Positions 35,791-45,533 of a DNA stretch of 64,000 nucleotides are shown here, piece after piece (position 1 is the stretch's first letter; each line of letters opens with the position of its first letter). The translations under genes were made by a program, and so were the position numbers. This DNA is from Treponema sp. C6A8 (GTDB lineage: Bacteria; Spirochaetota; Spirochaetia; Treponematales; Treponemataceae). The notes beneath the pieces are model-generated. The model was not told where the DNA came from and did no database searches. It saw nothing but the letters and a program-made list of their open reading frames with translations. The stretch is taken from NCBI RefSeq assembly GCF_000619925.1, contig NZ_KK211042.1, positions 1 to 64,000 on the forward strand. The letters are read 5' to 3'.

Positions 35791-38385
35791 TTAGGCTTTC
35801 ACAAACTCCAGCGCATTTCCATCTGCGGCGGCAGAAACCTTAATGCAGGTGTCCTCACCAAACTTTCCGGCAAGCAGCTCTTTGGCAAGCTGATTTTCCA
35901 CGTAGGTCTGGATGGCTCGCTTTACAGGGCGGGCACCCATGCTAGGGTCGTAACCTTTTTCGGCAAGGAAGCTTACGGCAGACTCATCAAAGCTCAAAGT
36001 AATTCTGCGGTCTGCAAGGCGGGCTGCAACACGTTCAAGCTGATTGCGTACAATGCCTGTAATATGCTCTTTTCCAAGCTGTCCGAACATTACGATTTCA
36101 TCAATTCGGTTCAGGAACTCAGGACGGAAGGTTTTCTTCAAAAGAACATCAATTTCTGGGCGCAGGGCATTCAGTTTTTCCTGACTGTCGGCTTCAAGAA
36201 TCAAATCACTTCCAAGATTGCTTGTCATGATGATGATGGTGTTCTTAAAGTCTACAACACGGCCCTGACCGTCTGTAAGACGGCCGTCATCAAGCACCTG
36301 CAGGAGCACATTGAAAACATCAGGGTGAGCCTTTTCCACCTCATCAAAGAGGATTACGCTGTAAGGACGGCGGCGAACTGCCTCTGTAAGCTGACCGCCT
36401 TCATCATAGCCGACGTATCCCGGAGGCGCTCCAATAAGGCGGGTAACTGAAAACTTTTCCATATACTCACTCATATCGATTCGGGTAAGAGCCTTTTCAT
36501 CATTAAAGAGGAAGTCGGCAAGTGTTTTTGCAAGCTCAGTTTTACCAACACCTGTAGGACCGATAAACATAAAACTGCCAAGCGGACGATTAGGGTCGTT
36601 CAAACCGCTTCGGTTACGGCGGATGGCGTCACTTACCACCTGCACTGCCTCGTTCTGACCGATTACACGCTTGTGAAGTACGTTTTCAAGCTCCAGATAC
36701 TTCTGCTTTTCACCTGTCATCATTTTTGCAACAGGAATTCCACTCCAGCTGCTTACAACCTTTGCAATGTCTTCTTCGGTAACACTCTGACGCAAAAGGG
36801 AATCGCTTCCGCTGTCTTTACGTGTAGCTTCTGCCTGCAAGGCTTCATCCAGCTGTTTTTCGAGCGACGGAATTATGCTGTATTTGTATTCAGCGGCTTT
36901 TTCAAGGTTCCCTTCGCGGGTAAACTTTTCTTCGCTGAATTTTGCCTGTTCAATCTGTTCTTTTAAGTCGCGGGACTTATTAATAGAAGTTTTTTCATTC
37001 TGCCACTGAAGCTTCATTGCATCGCGTTCAGAAGTGATTTCAGAAAGTTCTTTTTCCAGCTTGGAAAGTCGTTCTTTAGAAGCGGCGTCATCTTCCTTAC
37101 TCAAAGACTGCTTTTCAATCTGAAGCTGCAAAATCTTTCGTTCAAGGCGGTCAAGTTCAACCGGCTGGCTTTCAATTTCCATTTTCAGGCGGCTGGCAGC
37201 CTCGTCCACAAGGTCGATTGCCTTATCCGGCAAAAAGCGGGAAGTGATATAGCGGTTAGAAAGAGTTGCTGCGGCAACCAAAGCTTCATCTTCAATGCGG
37301 ACACCATGATGGATTTCGTACTTATCGCGAAGACCTCGTAAAATGGCGATTGTATCTTCTACAGTCGGCTCGGCGCAGTAAACCTGCTGGAAACGTCGCT
37401 CCAAAGCGGCATCTTTTTCTATATACTTGCGGTATTCATCAAGGGTTGTTGCGCCAATGGCACGAAGCTCGCCGCGCGCCAGAGCCGGCTTAAGCAGATT
37501 AGAGGCATCCATGCTGCCCTCAGAAGCACCTGCCCCCACAAGAGTATGAAGTTCATCAATAAAGAGAATAATCTGTCCGTCAGACTTCTGAACCTCAGTA
37601 ATCAGAGCCTTAAGTCGCTCCTCAAACTCACCTCGAAATTTTGCGCCTGCAACAAGGCTTCCCAAATCAAGGGCAAGGAGACGCTTGTTTTTCAAAGACT
37701 CCGGCACATCTTCGCTGGCAATTCGGCGGGCAAGGCCTTCTACAATGGCAGTTTTTCCTACACCCGGCTCACCAATGATTACAGGATTGTTTTTTGTACG
37801 GCGACAAAGCACCTGCATTACACGGCGGATTTCTTCATCACGTCCGATTACCGGGTCAATCTTATCCTGACGGGCAAGAGCTGTAAGGTCTCGGCAATAT
37901 TTTTCCAAAGAACGTGTTTTACTTTCCGGGTCCTGAGAATCTACAGTCTGATTTCCGCGCACAGATTTAAGGCTTTCAATAATCGCCTTATGGGTAATTC
38001 CGCTAGATTTAAGGAACTGTCCTGCCTCGCCGTCACTCTGGCTCATGGCAAGAAGAATATGCTCAGTAGAAAGAAACTGGTCTTTTAGGGCAGCCATCTC
38101 CCCTTCTGCCTTGGCAAGGATTTTCTGCATTTCGTTAGAAAGATAAACCTGGGCAGCGCCGCTTACCTTAGGGGCAGCCGAAATTGTATCTTTAAGTCTT
38201 TTTGAAAGCTCATAAGAAGGAATACCTATTCTGTCGATTATTGGGGCAACAAGTCCGTCCTTCTGGTCAATAAGGGCAAGCAGAACGTGAAGTCCGCTTA
38301 TTTCAGAACTGTCGTTTTTTAATGCAATGCTGGAAGCCTCCTGCAAGGCCTCCTGAGATTTTATTGTAAATTTTTCGTAATCCAT
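35791..38385 (-). CDS. clpB: Disaggregase chaperone ClpB
   Basis: The 864-residue Hsp100 ATPase works with DnaK to rescue aggregated proteins. It has an N-domain (1-150), a first AAA+ module with Walker A GEPGVGKT, a long coiled-coil M-domain (about 410-525), and a second AAA+ module with GPTGVGKT and a sensor arginine near GARPVKR. The start ATG at 38385 is fixed by GGAGG 9 nt upstream; the TTG two codons earlier is rejected. That ribosome binding site lies within a 20-bp hairpin, suggesting heat-controlled translation. Confidence 0.97.
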   Translation of the reverse strand: MDYEKFTIKSQEALQEASSIALKNDSSEISGLHVLLALIDQKDGLVAPIIDRIGIPSYELSKRLKDTISAAPKVSGAAQVYLSNEMQKILAKAEGEMAALKDQFLSTEHILLAMSQSDGEAGQFLKSSGITHKAIIESLKSVRGNQTVDSQDPESKTRSLEKYCRDLTALARQDKIDPVIGRDEEIRRVMQVLCRRTKNNPVIIGEPGVGKTAIVEGLARRIASEDVPESLKNKRLLALDLGSLVAGAKFRGEFEERLKALITEVQKSDGQIILFIDELHTLVGAGASEGSMDASNLLKPALARGELRAIGATTLDEYRKYIEKDAALERRFQQVYCAEPTVEDTIAILRGLRDKYEIHHGVRIEDEALVAAATLSNRYITSRFLPDKAIDLVDEAASRLKMEIESQPVELDRLERKILQLQIEKQSLSKEDDAASKERLSKLEKELSEITSERDAMKLQWQNEKTSINKSRDLKEQIEQAKFSEEKFTREGNLEKAAEYKYSIIPSLEKQLDEALQAEATRKDSGSDSLLRQSVTEEDIAKVVSSWSGIPVAKMMTGEKQKYLELENVLHKRVIGQNEAVQVVSDAIRRNRSGLNDPNRPLGSFMFIGPTGVGKTELAKTLADFLFNDEKALTRIDMSEYMEKFSVTRLIGAPPGYVGYDEGGQLTEAVRRRPYSVILFDEVEKAHPDVFNVLLQVLDDGRLTDGQGRVVDFKNTIIIMTSNLGSDLILEADSQEKLNALRPEIDVLLKKTFRPEFLNRIDEIVMFGQLGKEHITGIVRNQLERVAARLADRRITLSFDESAVSFLAEKGYDPSMGARPVKRAIQTYVENQLAKELLAGKFGEDTCIKVSAAADGNALEFVKA

Positions 38386-38394
38386 AAACAAAAA

Positions 38395-38440
38395 CCTCCG
38401 TTATTATTTTTAATTATCACAATTAAAATAATAACAGAGG
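38395..38440 (-). promoter_or_regulatory. Hairpin burying the clpB ribosome binding site (RNA-thermometer candidate)
   Basis: In the clpB leader the arm starting CCTCTGTTATTATTTT pairs over 20 bp with the arm ending AATAATAACGGAGG. There is one bulged A and one G-U pair, and the loop is GTGAT. The GGAGG Shine-Dalgarno sequence is fully paired, and most of the stem is A-U and thus heat-labile. A T5 run follows, so a terminator for the upstream gene is the alternative reading. It does not match the CIRCE consensus. Confidence 0.7.
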
Positions 38441-38469
38441 CTTATATTCGGCAAGTTTTTTCTTAAGTT

Positions 38470-39642
38470 TTAGACTTCGCCGTCTTCTGTATGTCCGAAC
38501 TCGCATACAGCCTTTTCAATTTTTGCAAATTCCAGCTGCTCAAGAGTTTTTTTATTCTTTTTATAAAGTTTGATTTCACCGGTTCCAGAAAAACCTTCTA
38601 TTAAATTCATAACCTTACGCTCGCCTTCCGGCAGTTCCAGAAGTCTGTTATACAAATCCTTTACGTCGCAGTAAATATCAACATCAATTACGTAAGTTTT
38701 ATTATGAACGCTGACAGACCAGTGAAGTTTATCGTCATTTTCGCTGCCTTCAGGGCTCTGAATACAGTCCCAGATGCAGGAATATTTATTTTTGCCAGAA
38801 TCAGCGGTAAAGCTGATATCATTCCCTTCAAAAGTACCTAAAAAGCTTATGCGGTCATTAAATTCTCCTTGAACAGAAAAGCTAGAGCCAAACAAAAGCT
38901 TACCTGAAATATTGCTTGTAAGGTTGCTGGAAGAAATATGGAACCATTTTTTAGGGAAATTCTTTCCAATATAACGGTCTGTGTAACCAAAGGAATGTTT
39001 TTCATCAATAATATAGGTGATTCCGTCAAAAATCATTGTGCCTGAAAATTTTGCAAGACAGCCGCAAGGAAACCACAAGGTATTTTTGCTTTTATAGCCA
39101 TCTGTAAAACTTGTCTTCAACTGATATTCAATATTCCATTTTGAAGAACCGGCCCCACACATATATTCAGGATGCTCTTTTACATCACTTTCAGAAATTT
39201 CAACTTCGCCGGAAATATGAGATTCATCAAAAAAGCATTTTCCCATTCGAAGCTGAAAGGGTTTGTTTTTTACAAGGCAGTCATGCTGTGAATGATATTC
39301 GCAAAGCTGCTTGGATTCCTTTCCAACCATTCCGATTCTGATAGAACAATATGAAGGACGAACAATTGATTCTGTTTCAAGATTGCGGGCAGAAGCAGTT
39401 CCGGCAAGCACATACTGCAAATCTTCTTCAGAAATTTTTACGCGAGGCTTAAAGCCCAAAAGAGGATTAGAAGGCGACAAAGCGGGATTCACAGCTTCAA
39501 ATTCAATAAAAAATGATTTTTCCACACCCGACTGCTCTTCTATGGCAGTAAAAATAAAACGCCACCAGTTTATTCCGGTTCTTTTTTTAGGATTTTTAAA
39601 ACCCCTTTTGATGTAATTTATTGTTTTAACGTTATTGGCCAT
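38470..39642 (-). CDS. Hypothetical protein, weakly tocopherol-cyclase-like
   Basis: The 390-residue product has no signal peptide or membrane span and is rich in beta-strand patterns. The segment GYTDRYIGKNFPKKWFHIS (about residues 220-240) resembles the lipocalin-like tocopherol-cyclase family pattern of a glycine, an acidic residue, FP..W and an aromatic run; this is a weak pattern match only. It lies 85 nt upstream of clpB and 102 nt after a small unknown gene. Its own start is preceded by a hairpin and T-run. Confidence 0.75.
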   Translation of the reverse strand: MANNVKTINYIKRGFKNPKKRTGINWWRFIFTAIEEQSGVEKSFFIEFEAVNPALSPSNPLLGFKPRVKISEEDLQYVLAGTASARNLETESIVRPSYCSIRIGMVGKESKQLCEYHSQHDCLVKNKPFQLRMGKCFFDESHISGEVEISESDVKEHPEYMCGAGSSKWNIEYQLKTSFTDGYKSKNTLWFPCGCLAKFSGTMIFDGITYIIDEKHSFGYTDRYIGKNFPKKWFHISSSNLTSNISGKLLFGSSFSVQGEFNDRISFLGTFEGNDISFTADSGKNKYSCIWDCIQSPEGSENDDKLHWSVSVHNKTYVIDVDIYCDVKDLYNRLLELPEGERKVMNLIEGFSGTGEIKLYKKNKKTLEQLEFAKIEKAVCEFGHTEDGEV

Positions 39643-39651
39643 TTAAAAAAC

Positions 39652-39697
39652 AATCCTTATTCTACTTACTCAATTAATTTTCGGTAAAATAAGGATT
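39652..39697 (-). terminator. Hairpin with T-run just before the 390-residue protein gene
   Basis: A 10-bp stem AATCCTTATT/AATAAGGATT (39688-39697 with 39652-39661) on the minus strand is followed by GTTTTTT and then the ATG at 39642. The only candidate ribosome binding site (AAGGA) lies in the 3' arm, so the hairpin could control both termination and initiation. Confidence 0.65.
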
Positions 39698-39743
39698 TTT
39701 ATAAAGTAAAAAAAAGAAATTGTATTAAAATCAGTTAGAAAAC

Positions 39744-39962
39744 TTACGGAATCATTCTTCCGATTGCCTTGTTCAATTCTTCCTGCTCTTTAGGGAAGTT
39801 ATCGTTCAAATATTCAAAGCACTGAACAGCGGCCTTCTGGGCATGCTCGTACCAAATCTGATAAAGTTCTGTTTTTATATCTTCTCCAGGGAAAGGAGCA
39901 CCCTGCACATCAGAAACCAACCCTCTGAGCATTTTTACACATTCCAAAACCTTTTTATCCAT
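39744..39962 (-). CDS. Small helical hypothetical protein
   Basis: The start MDKKVLECVKM has a GAGG site 8 nt upstream; an in-frame ATG four codons earlier is less likely. The 72-residue product is predicted all-helical with two to three helices and has three cysteines or near-cysteine positions of no clear pattern. No family was recognised. It lies 51 nt downstream of the M16 peptidase gene. The coding character is supported by the ribosome binding site and spacing only. Confidence 0.6.
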   Translation of the reverse strand: MDKKVLECVKMLRGLVSDVQGAPFPGEDIKTELYQIWYEHAQKAAVQCFEYLNDNFPKEQEELNKAIGRMIP

Positions 39963-40013
39963 ATATCGCCTCACAATAAAAAATCGTTATCACTTATACC
40001 TAAAACATTATAC

Positions 40014-43000
40014 CTATATTTGAATTACTTTTCCACAAAATTCTTTTGATTTATCGCAAATTACAAACTTTCGGCTATTTTTACTGTATTCCAAAAGCCT
40101 TTGGGCAGCTTTATGCACGTCTTCAGGAGTAACAGTAAGGGTCTGCTCCAGACGTTTTTGAATCATATCGGCAGTTGTACCAAAAAGGAAGCGGTTGAAG
40201 CCCCTCACTCCCCTCTGACTCGGGCTGTCAGGAACAATTTCATCACTGTAATTAGAAATTATGCAGCATTCAACTTCTTCTTCTGAAAATTCTTTCTTGC
40301 AGACTTCTTCAAGCGATTCAATAAAGAGATCAAGAGATTTAAAAGGTGTCGGATCCCGCCAGCTCATCATTGCAAAAATCTTGTCAGATGCATCTGGTGC
40401 ACAGGAGCCGCCGTAAGCACCACCAGTCATTCGGATTTTTTCCCAGAGTAGATGGCCGTTGAGCCAGGTTGAAAGAATATCCTCAGCAGCAGCTGCTTTT
40501 GTGAGCCAGATTGTGCATGGAAAATACATTGCCGAAAAGCCCGACTGAGTTTTTACCTTAATAACTTCTGTCTTCTCTTCCGGTTTGCATTCATATATAT
40601 ATGGAAGATAATCTTTAAGTTCATAACCTGCGCTCGGCTTAAGAGTTTTAAGGCCTGTATTTTTTACAAAGGCAGGAAGAAGTTTTTCTACTTCTGAAAG
40701 GGAGTCGGAATCAGCAGTAACGTGAAGGATACAGCCCTGATCCAAAATTGACTCATACAGTGCCTTATATTTTTTCAAAAGATCAGGAACCTGTTTTTTG
40801 GAGTAGGAATTTATATGGAAATACTGACTCACACCGTAAAAAAGTTCGTTCATGGCAGAAGCTTTATTAAAGAAACTTCTTCCCCGCAAAGAAAGATAGT
40901 GATTTGCGTGATGAACAAAGTTTGATTTTTTATCAAGCTGATTTTCGCTGAGGATTGTTTTAAGGCGTTTTGCGTCATCAAAAGACATTTTTGAAATAAT
41001 CTCGCTCAAAAGCTCAAGACTTTCCTTTGTTTTATGAGACAGGAACTTTGCAGAAATACTGATCCAGCTGCGGCCGGCGATATTTTTATTCTTGTAGCTT
41101 GCTGCATTTTTACGGCTGTCCTCAGAATCAGGCAGTTCCCCGATAATGGTACGGGTCCCCACATCTCCCATAATGCAGGCCATTTCTGCGGTGCACTCGT
41201 CCCACTTTTTTCCGTTCCAGCCAAGATCTGTAAGGGAATCTATCATAAGAGGAAGGTCTTTAAAATCGGCCGGCGCTATATTATCAATCGGGAAAGCCAC
41301 ATCAACATAAACAATTCCGTTTGTATTTTCATCGCTTAAAACAAGAGCAATGCTGCCGTTTACACCCTGCACTTCAGAAACTTTAGTCTGAATATGATTC
41401 AAATCAGCCTTCAGCTCCGAAACTTTCAAGTGAGGAATGCAGGAAAGTTCTTCCGGACTTTCCACCCGCGACTGATATGCATGAAGTTTTTCAAGCTCAA
41501 CTTTTAAGGCAGCCTTATCAAGGCTTTTTTCAAACTTTTCAAGGCGGTCAGACTCGCGCTTATTGCGCTCTTCAAAATATTCTTTAGAAGGCTCTACGAT
41601 TACGTCTGCATGAAGAGAATTATCAATAAAATATTTTTTAATCAGATTTTTTGTGTAATCCGGGTCAGAAGCAATCTTCTGCTTGATTTTTTCAAAGTCA
41701 CTTATCGGCGAAAGATGAAGTTTAGGTTCAAAGCCGTTTGTCCAGCCGGAAAGCACCTTGCTCATAAGGACGATGGAATAAGGACCGAAGTGGCGGCCAA
41801 CCTCACGAAGGTTAAAGTCAATTCCCATAATTGCAGAATTAACGTCAGCCTGGGAAACGCCTTTTTCATAGATTGACTCTAGGGCAGATTTTATAAGCTC
41901 AAAAACCTTCTGTTCGTTGCCCTTCTTAACTCCGCTAAGGCCGTATGCCATAAAATTATTCTGGTGAACATAGCCGAAGTTTCCGCAGACCGGGGCAAGG
42001 TCATCCCCAAGATCAGATTCCTGAAGGATTTTTGAAAGAGGAGAACTGTCATTGCCGGAAAGAACTTCTGTAAGATAAGTTTTTTCAATGTCAGATTCGC
42101 CTGTATACCAGGCAGTGCAGACCATAGCTCCTGTAGCGCCATTGTCAGGGGCAGTATAAGTTTTGCAGACAGAAGCTTTAAGCGGCGGAGTTTTTTGAAG
42201 TTCTTGGATTTCGTCACTTATAAAAGGAGTCAGCTCTCCAATATTCGGAATAGATACCGGAGGAAAGGCAGCAGCAAGGCGCGGAATATATTTTTCTGCA
42301 ATAAAATCCAGCTGTATTTCTGTCGGAATATTTCCGTATAAAAACAAAAGGCAGTTAGAAGGTGAATAAAATTTTTTGTGAAATTCCAGCCAGTTTTCGT
42401 AAGTAAGATTAGGAATTTCCAGCGGGTCCCCGCCGCTTTCGTAGCAGTAAATTGAATCAGGGTACATTGTATCAATCATGCGGTCAATGCAAACCTGATT
42501 AAAATCAGAAAAGCGGGCCTTCATCTCATTATATACAACCCCCTGAAGTGAAAGCTTTCCTTCCTCATCCATTTCCACTCGCCAGCCTTCCTGTTCAAAA
42601 GTCTGGCGGCTCAATTTTGGAAAGAAAACAGCATCGGCATAAACGTCCATCAGATTAAAATAATCAGACTGAATTAAAGAAGCCGCCGGATAGCTTGTTT
42701 TATCAGGATAGGTCATCGCATTCAAAAAAGATTTTACGCTCTGATTTTCAAGAGTTGTAAAAGGCTCTTTCAGCGGGAACTTTTCCGAGCCGCAGAGAAC
42801 AGAATGTTCCATAATGTGGGCGGCGCCATAAGAATTTTTTGCAAGGGTACGGAAATTAAAAGAAAAAAGATTTTCTTCATCATCATTTATGATATGGTAA
42901 ACTTCCAGTCCTGTAGCTTTGTGGCGCAGGTAAAGTCCCACAGCCTTAAAATCATGTAAATCATCAATGCTTACAACAGTAAAATTTTTATACTCGGCTC

Positions 43001-43028
43001 CGACCTTGTATTTTTCGTAGAATTTCAT
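40014..43028 (-). CDS. M16-family zinc metallopeptidase (presequence-protease-like, M16C)
   Basis: The 1004-residue single-chain protein has the inverted zinc motif HIMEH (H71, E74, H75) near the N-terminus and the length of M16C enzymes such as PreP, with two homologous halves joined by a helical hinge (about 490-540). There is no signal peptide, so it probably degrades oligopeptides in the cytoplasm. A similar cytosolic enzyme is known in Borrelia-type spirochaetes (family knowledge). The gene follows fliG by 19 nt without a strong ribosome binding site. Confidence 0.92.
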   Translation of the reverse strand: MKFYEKYKVGAEYKNFTVVSIDDLHDFKAVGLYLRHKATGLEVYHIINDDEENLFSFNFRTLAKNSYGAAHIMEHSVLCGSEKFPLKEPFTTLENQSVKSFLNAMTYPDKTSYPAASLIQSDYFNLMDVYADAVFFPKLSRQTFEQEGWRVEMDEEGKLSLQGVVYNEMKARFSDFNQVCIDRMIDTMYPDSIYCYESGGDPLEIPNLTYENWLEFHKKFYSPSNCLLFLYGNIPTEIQLDFIAEKYIPRLAAAFPPVSIPNIGELTPFISDEIQELQKTPPLKASVCKTYTAPDNGATGAMVCTAWYTGESDIEKTYLTEVLSGNDSSPLSKILQESDLGDDLAPVCGNFGYVHQNNFMAYGLSGVKKGNEQKVFELIKSALESIYEKGVSQADVNSAIMGIDFNLREVGRHFGPYSIVLMSKVLSGWTNGFEPKLHLSPISDFEKIKQKIASDPDYTKNLIKKYFIDNSLHADVIVEPSKEYFEERNKRESDRLEKFEKSLDKAALKVELEKLHAYQSRVESPEELSCIPHLKVSELKADLNHIQTKVSEVQGVNGSIALVLSDENTNGIVYVDVAFPIDNIAPADFKDLPLMIDSLTDLGWNGKKWDECTAEMACIMGDVGTRTIIGELPDSEDSRKNAASYKNKNIAGRSWISISAKFLSHKTKESLELLSEIISKMSFDDAKRLKTILSENQLDKKSNFVHHANHYLSLRGRSFFNKASAMNELFYGVSQYFHINSYSKKQVPDLLKKYKALYESILDQGCILHVTADSDSLSEVEKLLPAFVKNTGLKTLKPSAGYELKDYLPYIYECKPEEKTEVIKVKTQSGFSAMYFPCTIWLTKAAAAEDILSTWLNGHLLWEKIRMTGGAYGGSCAPDASDKIFAMMSWRDPTPFKSLDLFIESLEEVCKKEFSEEEVECCIISNYSDEIVPDSPSQRGVRGFNRFLFGTTADMIQKRLEQTLTVTPEDVHKAAQRLLEYSKNSRKFVICDKSKEFCGKVIQI

Positions 43029-43047
43029 AGTAAGTTTTATCCATCAA

Positions 43048-44457
43048 TTAAATAAATTTATCTTCGTTTCTGTCTTTTATGATTAAGTTGCCTGTTTCAA
43101 ATTCATTGCGAAGCCGTGCCACAAACTGATTTGTAATGCTTTCTACATCAGACTTACGCATAGGCTTCAAAATTTCACTCTGAGCACGAACTTCATTGCG
43201 GCGACCGGCAGAAATATTTGAAAGGATTTTCTCGCAAAAATCATTGTTTTTACCGGCAATAAGATAGGCAATATCAACTTCGGTAAGATTTCTAAGCTCC
43301 TGCTGAACAAACTTGTCGTCGGCATTTATTACGTCTTCGTAGGTGAAAAGTCTCTGTTTTAAGTCTTCACCAAGGTCAGGATCATTTTCAGAAAGTTCGC
43401 CTAAAATCTCACTTTCAGTCTGCAAATCCATCTTTTTCAAAATCTGGGCAAGAGCGGCGCGACCGTCAATTGTTTCAGCCCGCTCTACAACCTGATTTTC
43501 TGCCTTTTCGTGAAGAGCCTGACTTACGCGGCGGATAATATCAGGACTGACAGACTGCATTTTGGCAAGACGCAAAACAACTTCCCTCTTTTCATCCGCT
43601 GTCATCTGATTAATGACTTTTGCAGATTTTTCAGGAGCCAGGAAAGAAAGCACCATAGACTGAACACCGACATTTTCATCCTTAATCAAAAGGTAAAGAC
43701 GCTGCTCATCCAAATCTTTCAGATATTCAAAAGGCTTTTCACCTTCAAACTGAACGGCATTCTGCAGCATCTGATCTGCTTTTTCCTTACCATAAGCGCG
43801 TTCCAGCATTTCGCGGGCAGTTTCAATTCCGCCGCTGTATTTTGCCTGAGTCAAAAGCTCGTTGAACTCTGCAAGAATTACAGAAGCCTCATCCTTGTTT
43901 ACAGTGCGGATAGAAGCAATTTCAGGAATAATTCGCTCAATCTGTTTTTCGTTCAAATGAGGAAGGATTTTTGCCGCTTCATCTTCGCCAATTAAAAGAA
44001 GAAACTTAGCAACGCGGCGGTAAACAGAATCTTTTTCACCGTCTTTAGGCTCACCCGGAACCTTTATCAAACCGCCCTTTTTAAGATAGGCAGCCGCATC
44101 ATCAAGCATCTTTGTTGTATCAGAAGGAGTGATTTTTTTTCCGCCAAGAGGTCTGCTTTCAAACTTTGGTTCAGGCGCTTTTTCGCCAGCAGGAGCAAGA
44201 CCGGCAGGAGTTTTTACAAAAGAAGCAGGCGTAAAGGCCTTTACGTTTGGAGTAGACGCAGGCTCTTCTTCTCTGGAACTTTTAATTTTAGGAGGCACAA
44301 ATGATTTTACATTTTTAGGCTGACTTTCAGACTGATCCGGCTCAGATTTTATAAAAGTTTTTGGAATAAAAGGCTGAACGTTTTTTGCATCATTTTCAAC
44401 TTTTCCAAGATTTTCTTTTTTTCCGTAAGCCATAGCCCGTAAATCATTCATGTTCAT
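43048..44457 (-). CDS. fliG: Flagellar motor switch protein FliG (paralogue with N-terminal extension)
   Basis: Residues about 140-460 are a FliG. They comprise an armadillo middle domain (LSFLAPEKSAKVINQM, then LRLAKMQSVSPDI) and a C-terminal torque domain (LFTYEDVINADDKFVQQEL) with the DD pair kept. FliG couples stator ions to rotation at the C-ring. The first 130 residues are a low-complexity extension with three imperfect copies of an NVxxFxP motif, not found in ordinary FliG. Spirochaetes have two FliG proteins, and this looks like the divergent FliG1 type (inference). There is no Shine-Dalgarno sequence, and the -10 box is 6 nt before the ATG. Confidence 0.88.
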   Translation of the reverse strand: MNMNDLRAMAYGKKENLGKVENDAKNVQPFIPKTFIKSEPDQSESQPKNVKSFVPPKIKSSREEEPASTPNVKAFTPASFVKTPAGLAPAGEKAPEPKFESRPLGGKKITPSDTTKMLDDAAAYLKKGGLIKVPGEPKDGEKDSVYRRVAKFLLLIGEDEAAKILPHLNEKQIERIIPEIASIRTVNKDEASVILAEFNELLTQAKYSGGIETAREMLERAYGKEKADQMLQNAVQFEGEKPFEYLKDLDEQRLYLLIKDENVGVQSMVLSFLAPEKSAKVINQMTADEKREVVLRLAKMQSVSPDIIRRVSQALHEKAENQVVERAETIDGRAALAQILKKMDLQTESEILGELSENDPDLGEDLKQRLFTYEDVINADDKFVQQELRNLTEVDIAYLIAGKNNDFCEKILSNISAGRRNEVRAQSEILKPMRKSDVESITNQFVARLRNEFETGNLIIKDRNEDKFI

Positions 44458-44463
44458 AAAATC

Positions 44464-44492
44464 ATTTTACAATAAAAAAAACGCGACCGCAA
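44464..44492 (-). promoter_or_regulatory. Candidate fliG promoter overlapping the rpsI terminator
   Basis: On the minus strand: TTGCGG (44487-44492), 17-nt spacer running through the T-run of the terminator, TAAAAT (44464-44469). The -10 box ends 6 nt before the fliG ATG, so the mRNA would be leaderless. Confidence 0.45.
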
Positions 44493-44507
44493 GGCGACCG
44501 CGTTTTG
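44471..44507 (-). terminator. Terminator of the rplM-rpsI operon
   Basis: On the minus strand AAAACGCG pairs with CGCGTTTT, with an inner CGC/GCG helix, followed by a T8 run. A second small hairpin GTGCCC/GGGCAC lies just upstream (about 44512-44530). Confidence 0.8.
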
Positions 44508-44550
44508 TAAGTGCCCGATAAAGGGCACCATATCCAAACGAAAGTATAGA

Positions 44551-44943
44551 CTAACGTTTTGAGAACTGGAATCTGCGACGAGCTCCCTTCTGACCGTACT
44601 TCTTACGTTCAACCATACGAGAATCGCGAGTAAGGTATCCGTTAGCTTTAAGAGCTGTACGAGCATCTGGATCAATCTGAACCAATGCGCGAGAGATTCC
44701 GTGCAAGCAGGCTGCTGCCTGACCGTTCATACCGCCACCCTGTACGTTGATAAGGATGTCGTATTTACCGTCATTAGAAGTTACCAGCAAAGGCTGACGA
44801 ACAACCTGAAGCTGCTCCAATGAATCAAAATATTCTTTTACATCTTTTCCGTTTACAACAATTTTACCAGAACCGTCGCGAACGAATACACGTGCAACAG
44901 CAGTCTTTCTTCTTCCTGTACCGATTGCAATATTCTTAACCAT
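44551..44943 (-). CDS. rpsI: 30S ribosomal protein S9
   Basis: The 130-residue S9 shows the start region [19 protein letters not shown], the [21 protein letters not shown] block and the basic C-terminal tail [17 protein letters not shown] that reaches the P-site tRNA. It is in the usual pair with rplM, 15 nt downstream, with an AGGAG site. Confidence 0.98.
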   Translation of the reverse strand: MVKNIAIGTGRRKTAVARVFVRDGSGKIVVNGKDVKEYFDSLEQLQVVRQPLLVTSNDGKYDILINVQGGGMNGQAAACLHGISRALVQIDPDARTALKANGYLTRDSRMVERKKYGQKGARRRFQFSKR

Positions 44944-44958
44944 GATTATCTCCTAGCC

Positions 44959-45387
44959 TTAAAGTTCGATTGCTTCTGGTTTCTGAGCTGCATGTGGATG
45001 CTCTGCACCAGCGTAGATTTTTACATTGTCCATAAGTTTACGGCCAAGACGATTATGTGGAAGCATACCAGCAACTGCCAAAGCGATTGGGTCTGTAGGA
45101 TGTTTTTCCATCAATTTTTCAAATGTGTGAGCGCGAAGTCCGCCAACGAAACCTGTGTGGTGGTAGTAAATCTTTTTCTGTTCTTTACCGCCAGTTACAG
45201 CTACTTTGTCAGCATTGATGATTACTACGTAATCTCCCATATTCTGGTTCTTTGTAAATGTTACTTTGTTCTTTCCACGAGCAATTGCAGCAGCTTTTGC
45301 AGCAACGCGACCAAGTGGTTTTCCGGCTGCATCAATAACATACCATTTGCGAGCCTGTTCACTTTCCTTAACGAAAATTGTATTCAT
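44959..45387 (-). CDS. rplM: 50S ribosomal protein L13
   Basis: The 142-residue L13 has typical blocks: WYVIDAAGKPLGRVA, GDYVVIINADKV, YYHHTGFVGGL and AVAGMLPHNRLGRKLMD. It is the first gene of the rplM-rpsI operon. About 105 nt of leader precede it, which could carry autoregulation, but no known structure was recognised. Confidence 0.98.
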   Translation of the reverse strand: MNTIFVKESEQARKWYVIDAAGKPLGRVAAKAAAIARGKNKVTFTKNQNMGDYVVIINADKVAVTGGKEQKKIYYHHTGFVGGLRAHTFEKLMEKHPTDPIALAVAGMLPHNRLGRKLMDNVKIYAGAEHPHAAQKPEAIEL

Positions 45388-45499
45388 GATAATACCTTGA
45401 AAATAATAAAGTTTATCTTGCAGTTTCAGAACCTTTGCATCGTGCCCTGAATCTGCGAAAACCAGAATGAGCAGTTCCGATTTTCATACGGGGTAATAT

Positions 45500-45528
45500 A
45501 ATTTATCAAATTTAGAAAATAAATTCAA
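45500..45528 (-). promoter_or_regulatory. Probable promoter of rplM-rpsI
   Basis: On the minus strand: TTGAAT (45523-45528), 17-nt spacer, TAAATT (45500-45505). A competing TATATT at 45495-45500 has a poorer -35 partner. Confidence 0.4.
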
Positions 45529-45533
45529 TAGGA

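Noticed and set aside
37546..38088. 180-codon open frame opposite clpB
   Set aside because: Mirror of conserved ClpB codons, with no independent evidence.
38395..38440. CIRCE/HrcA operator at clpB
   Set aside because: The inverted repeat does not match TTAGCACTC-N9-GAGTGCTAA in sequence or spacing.
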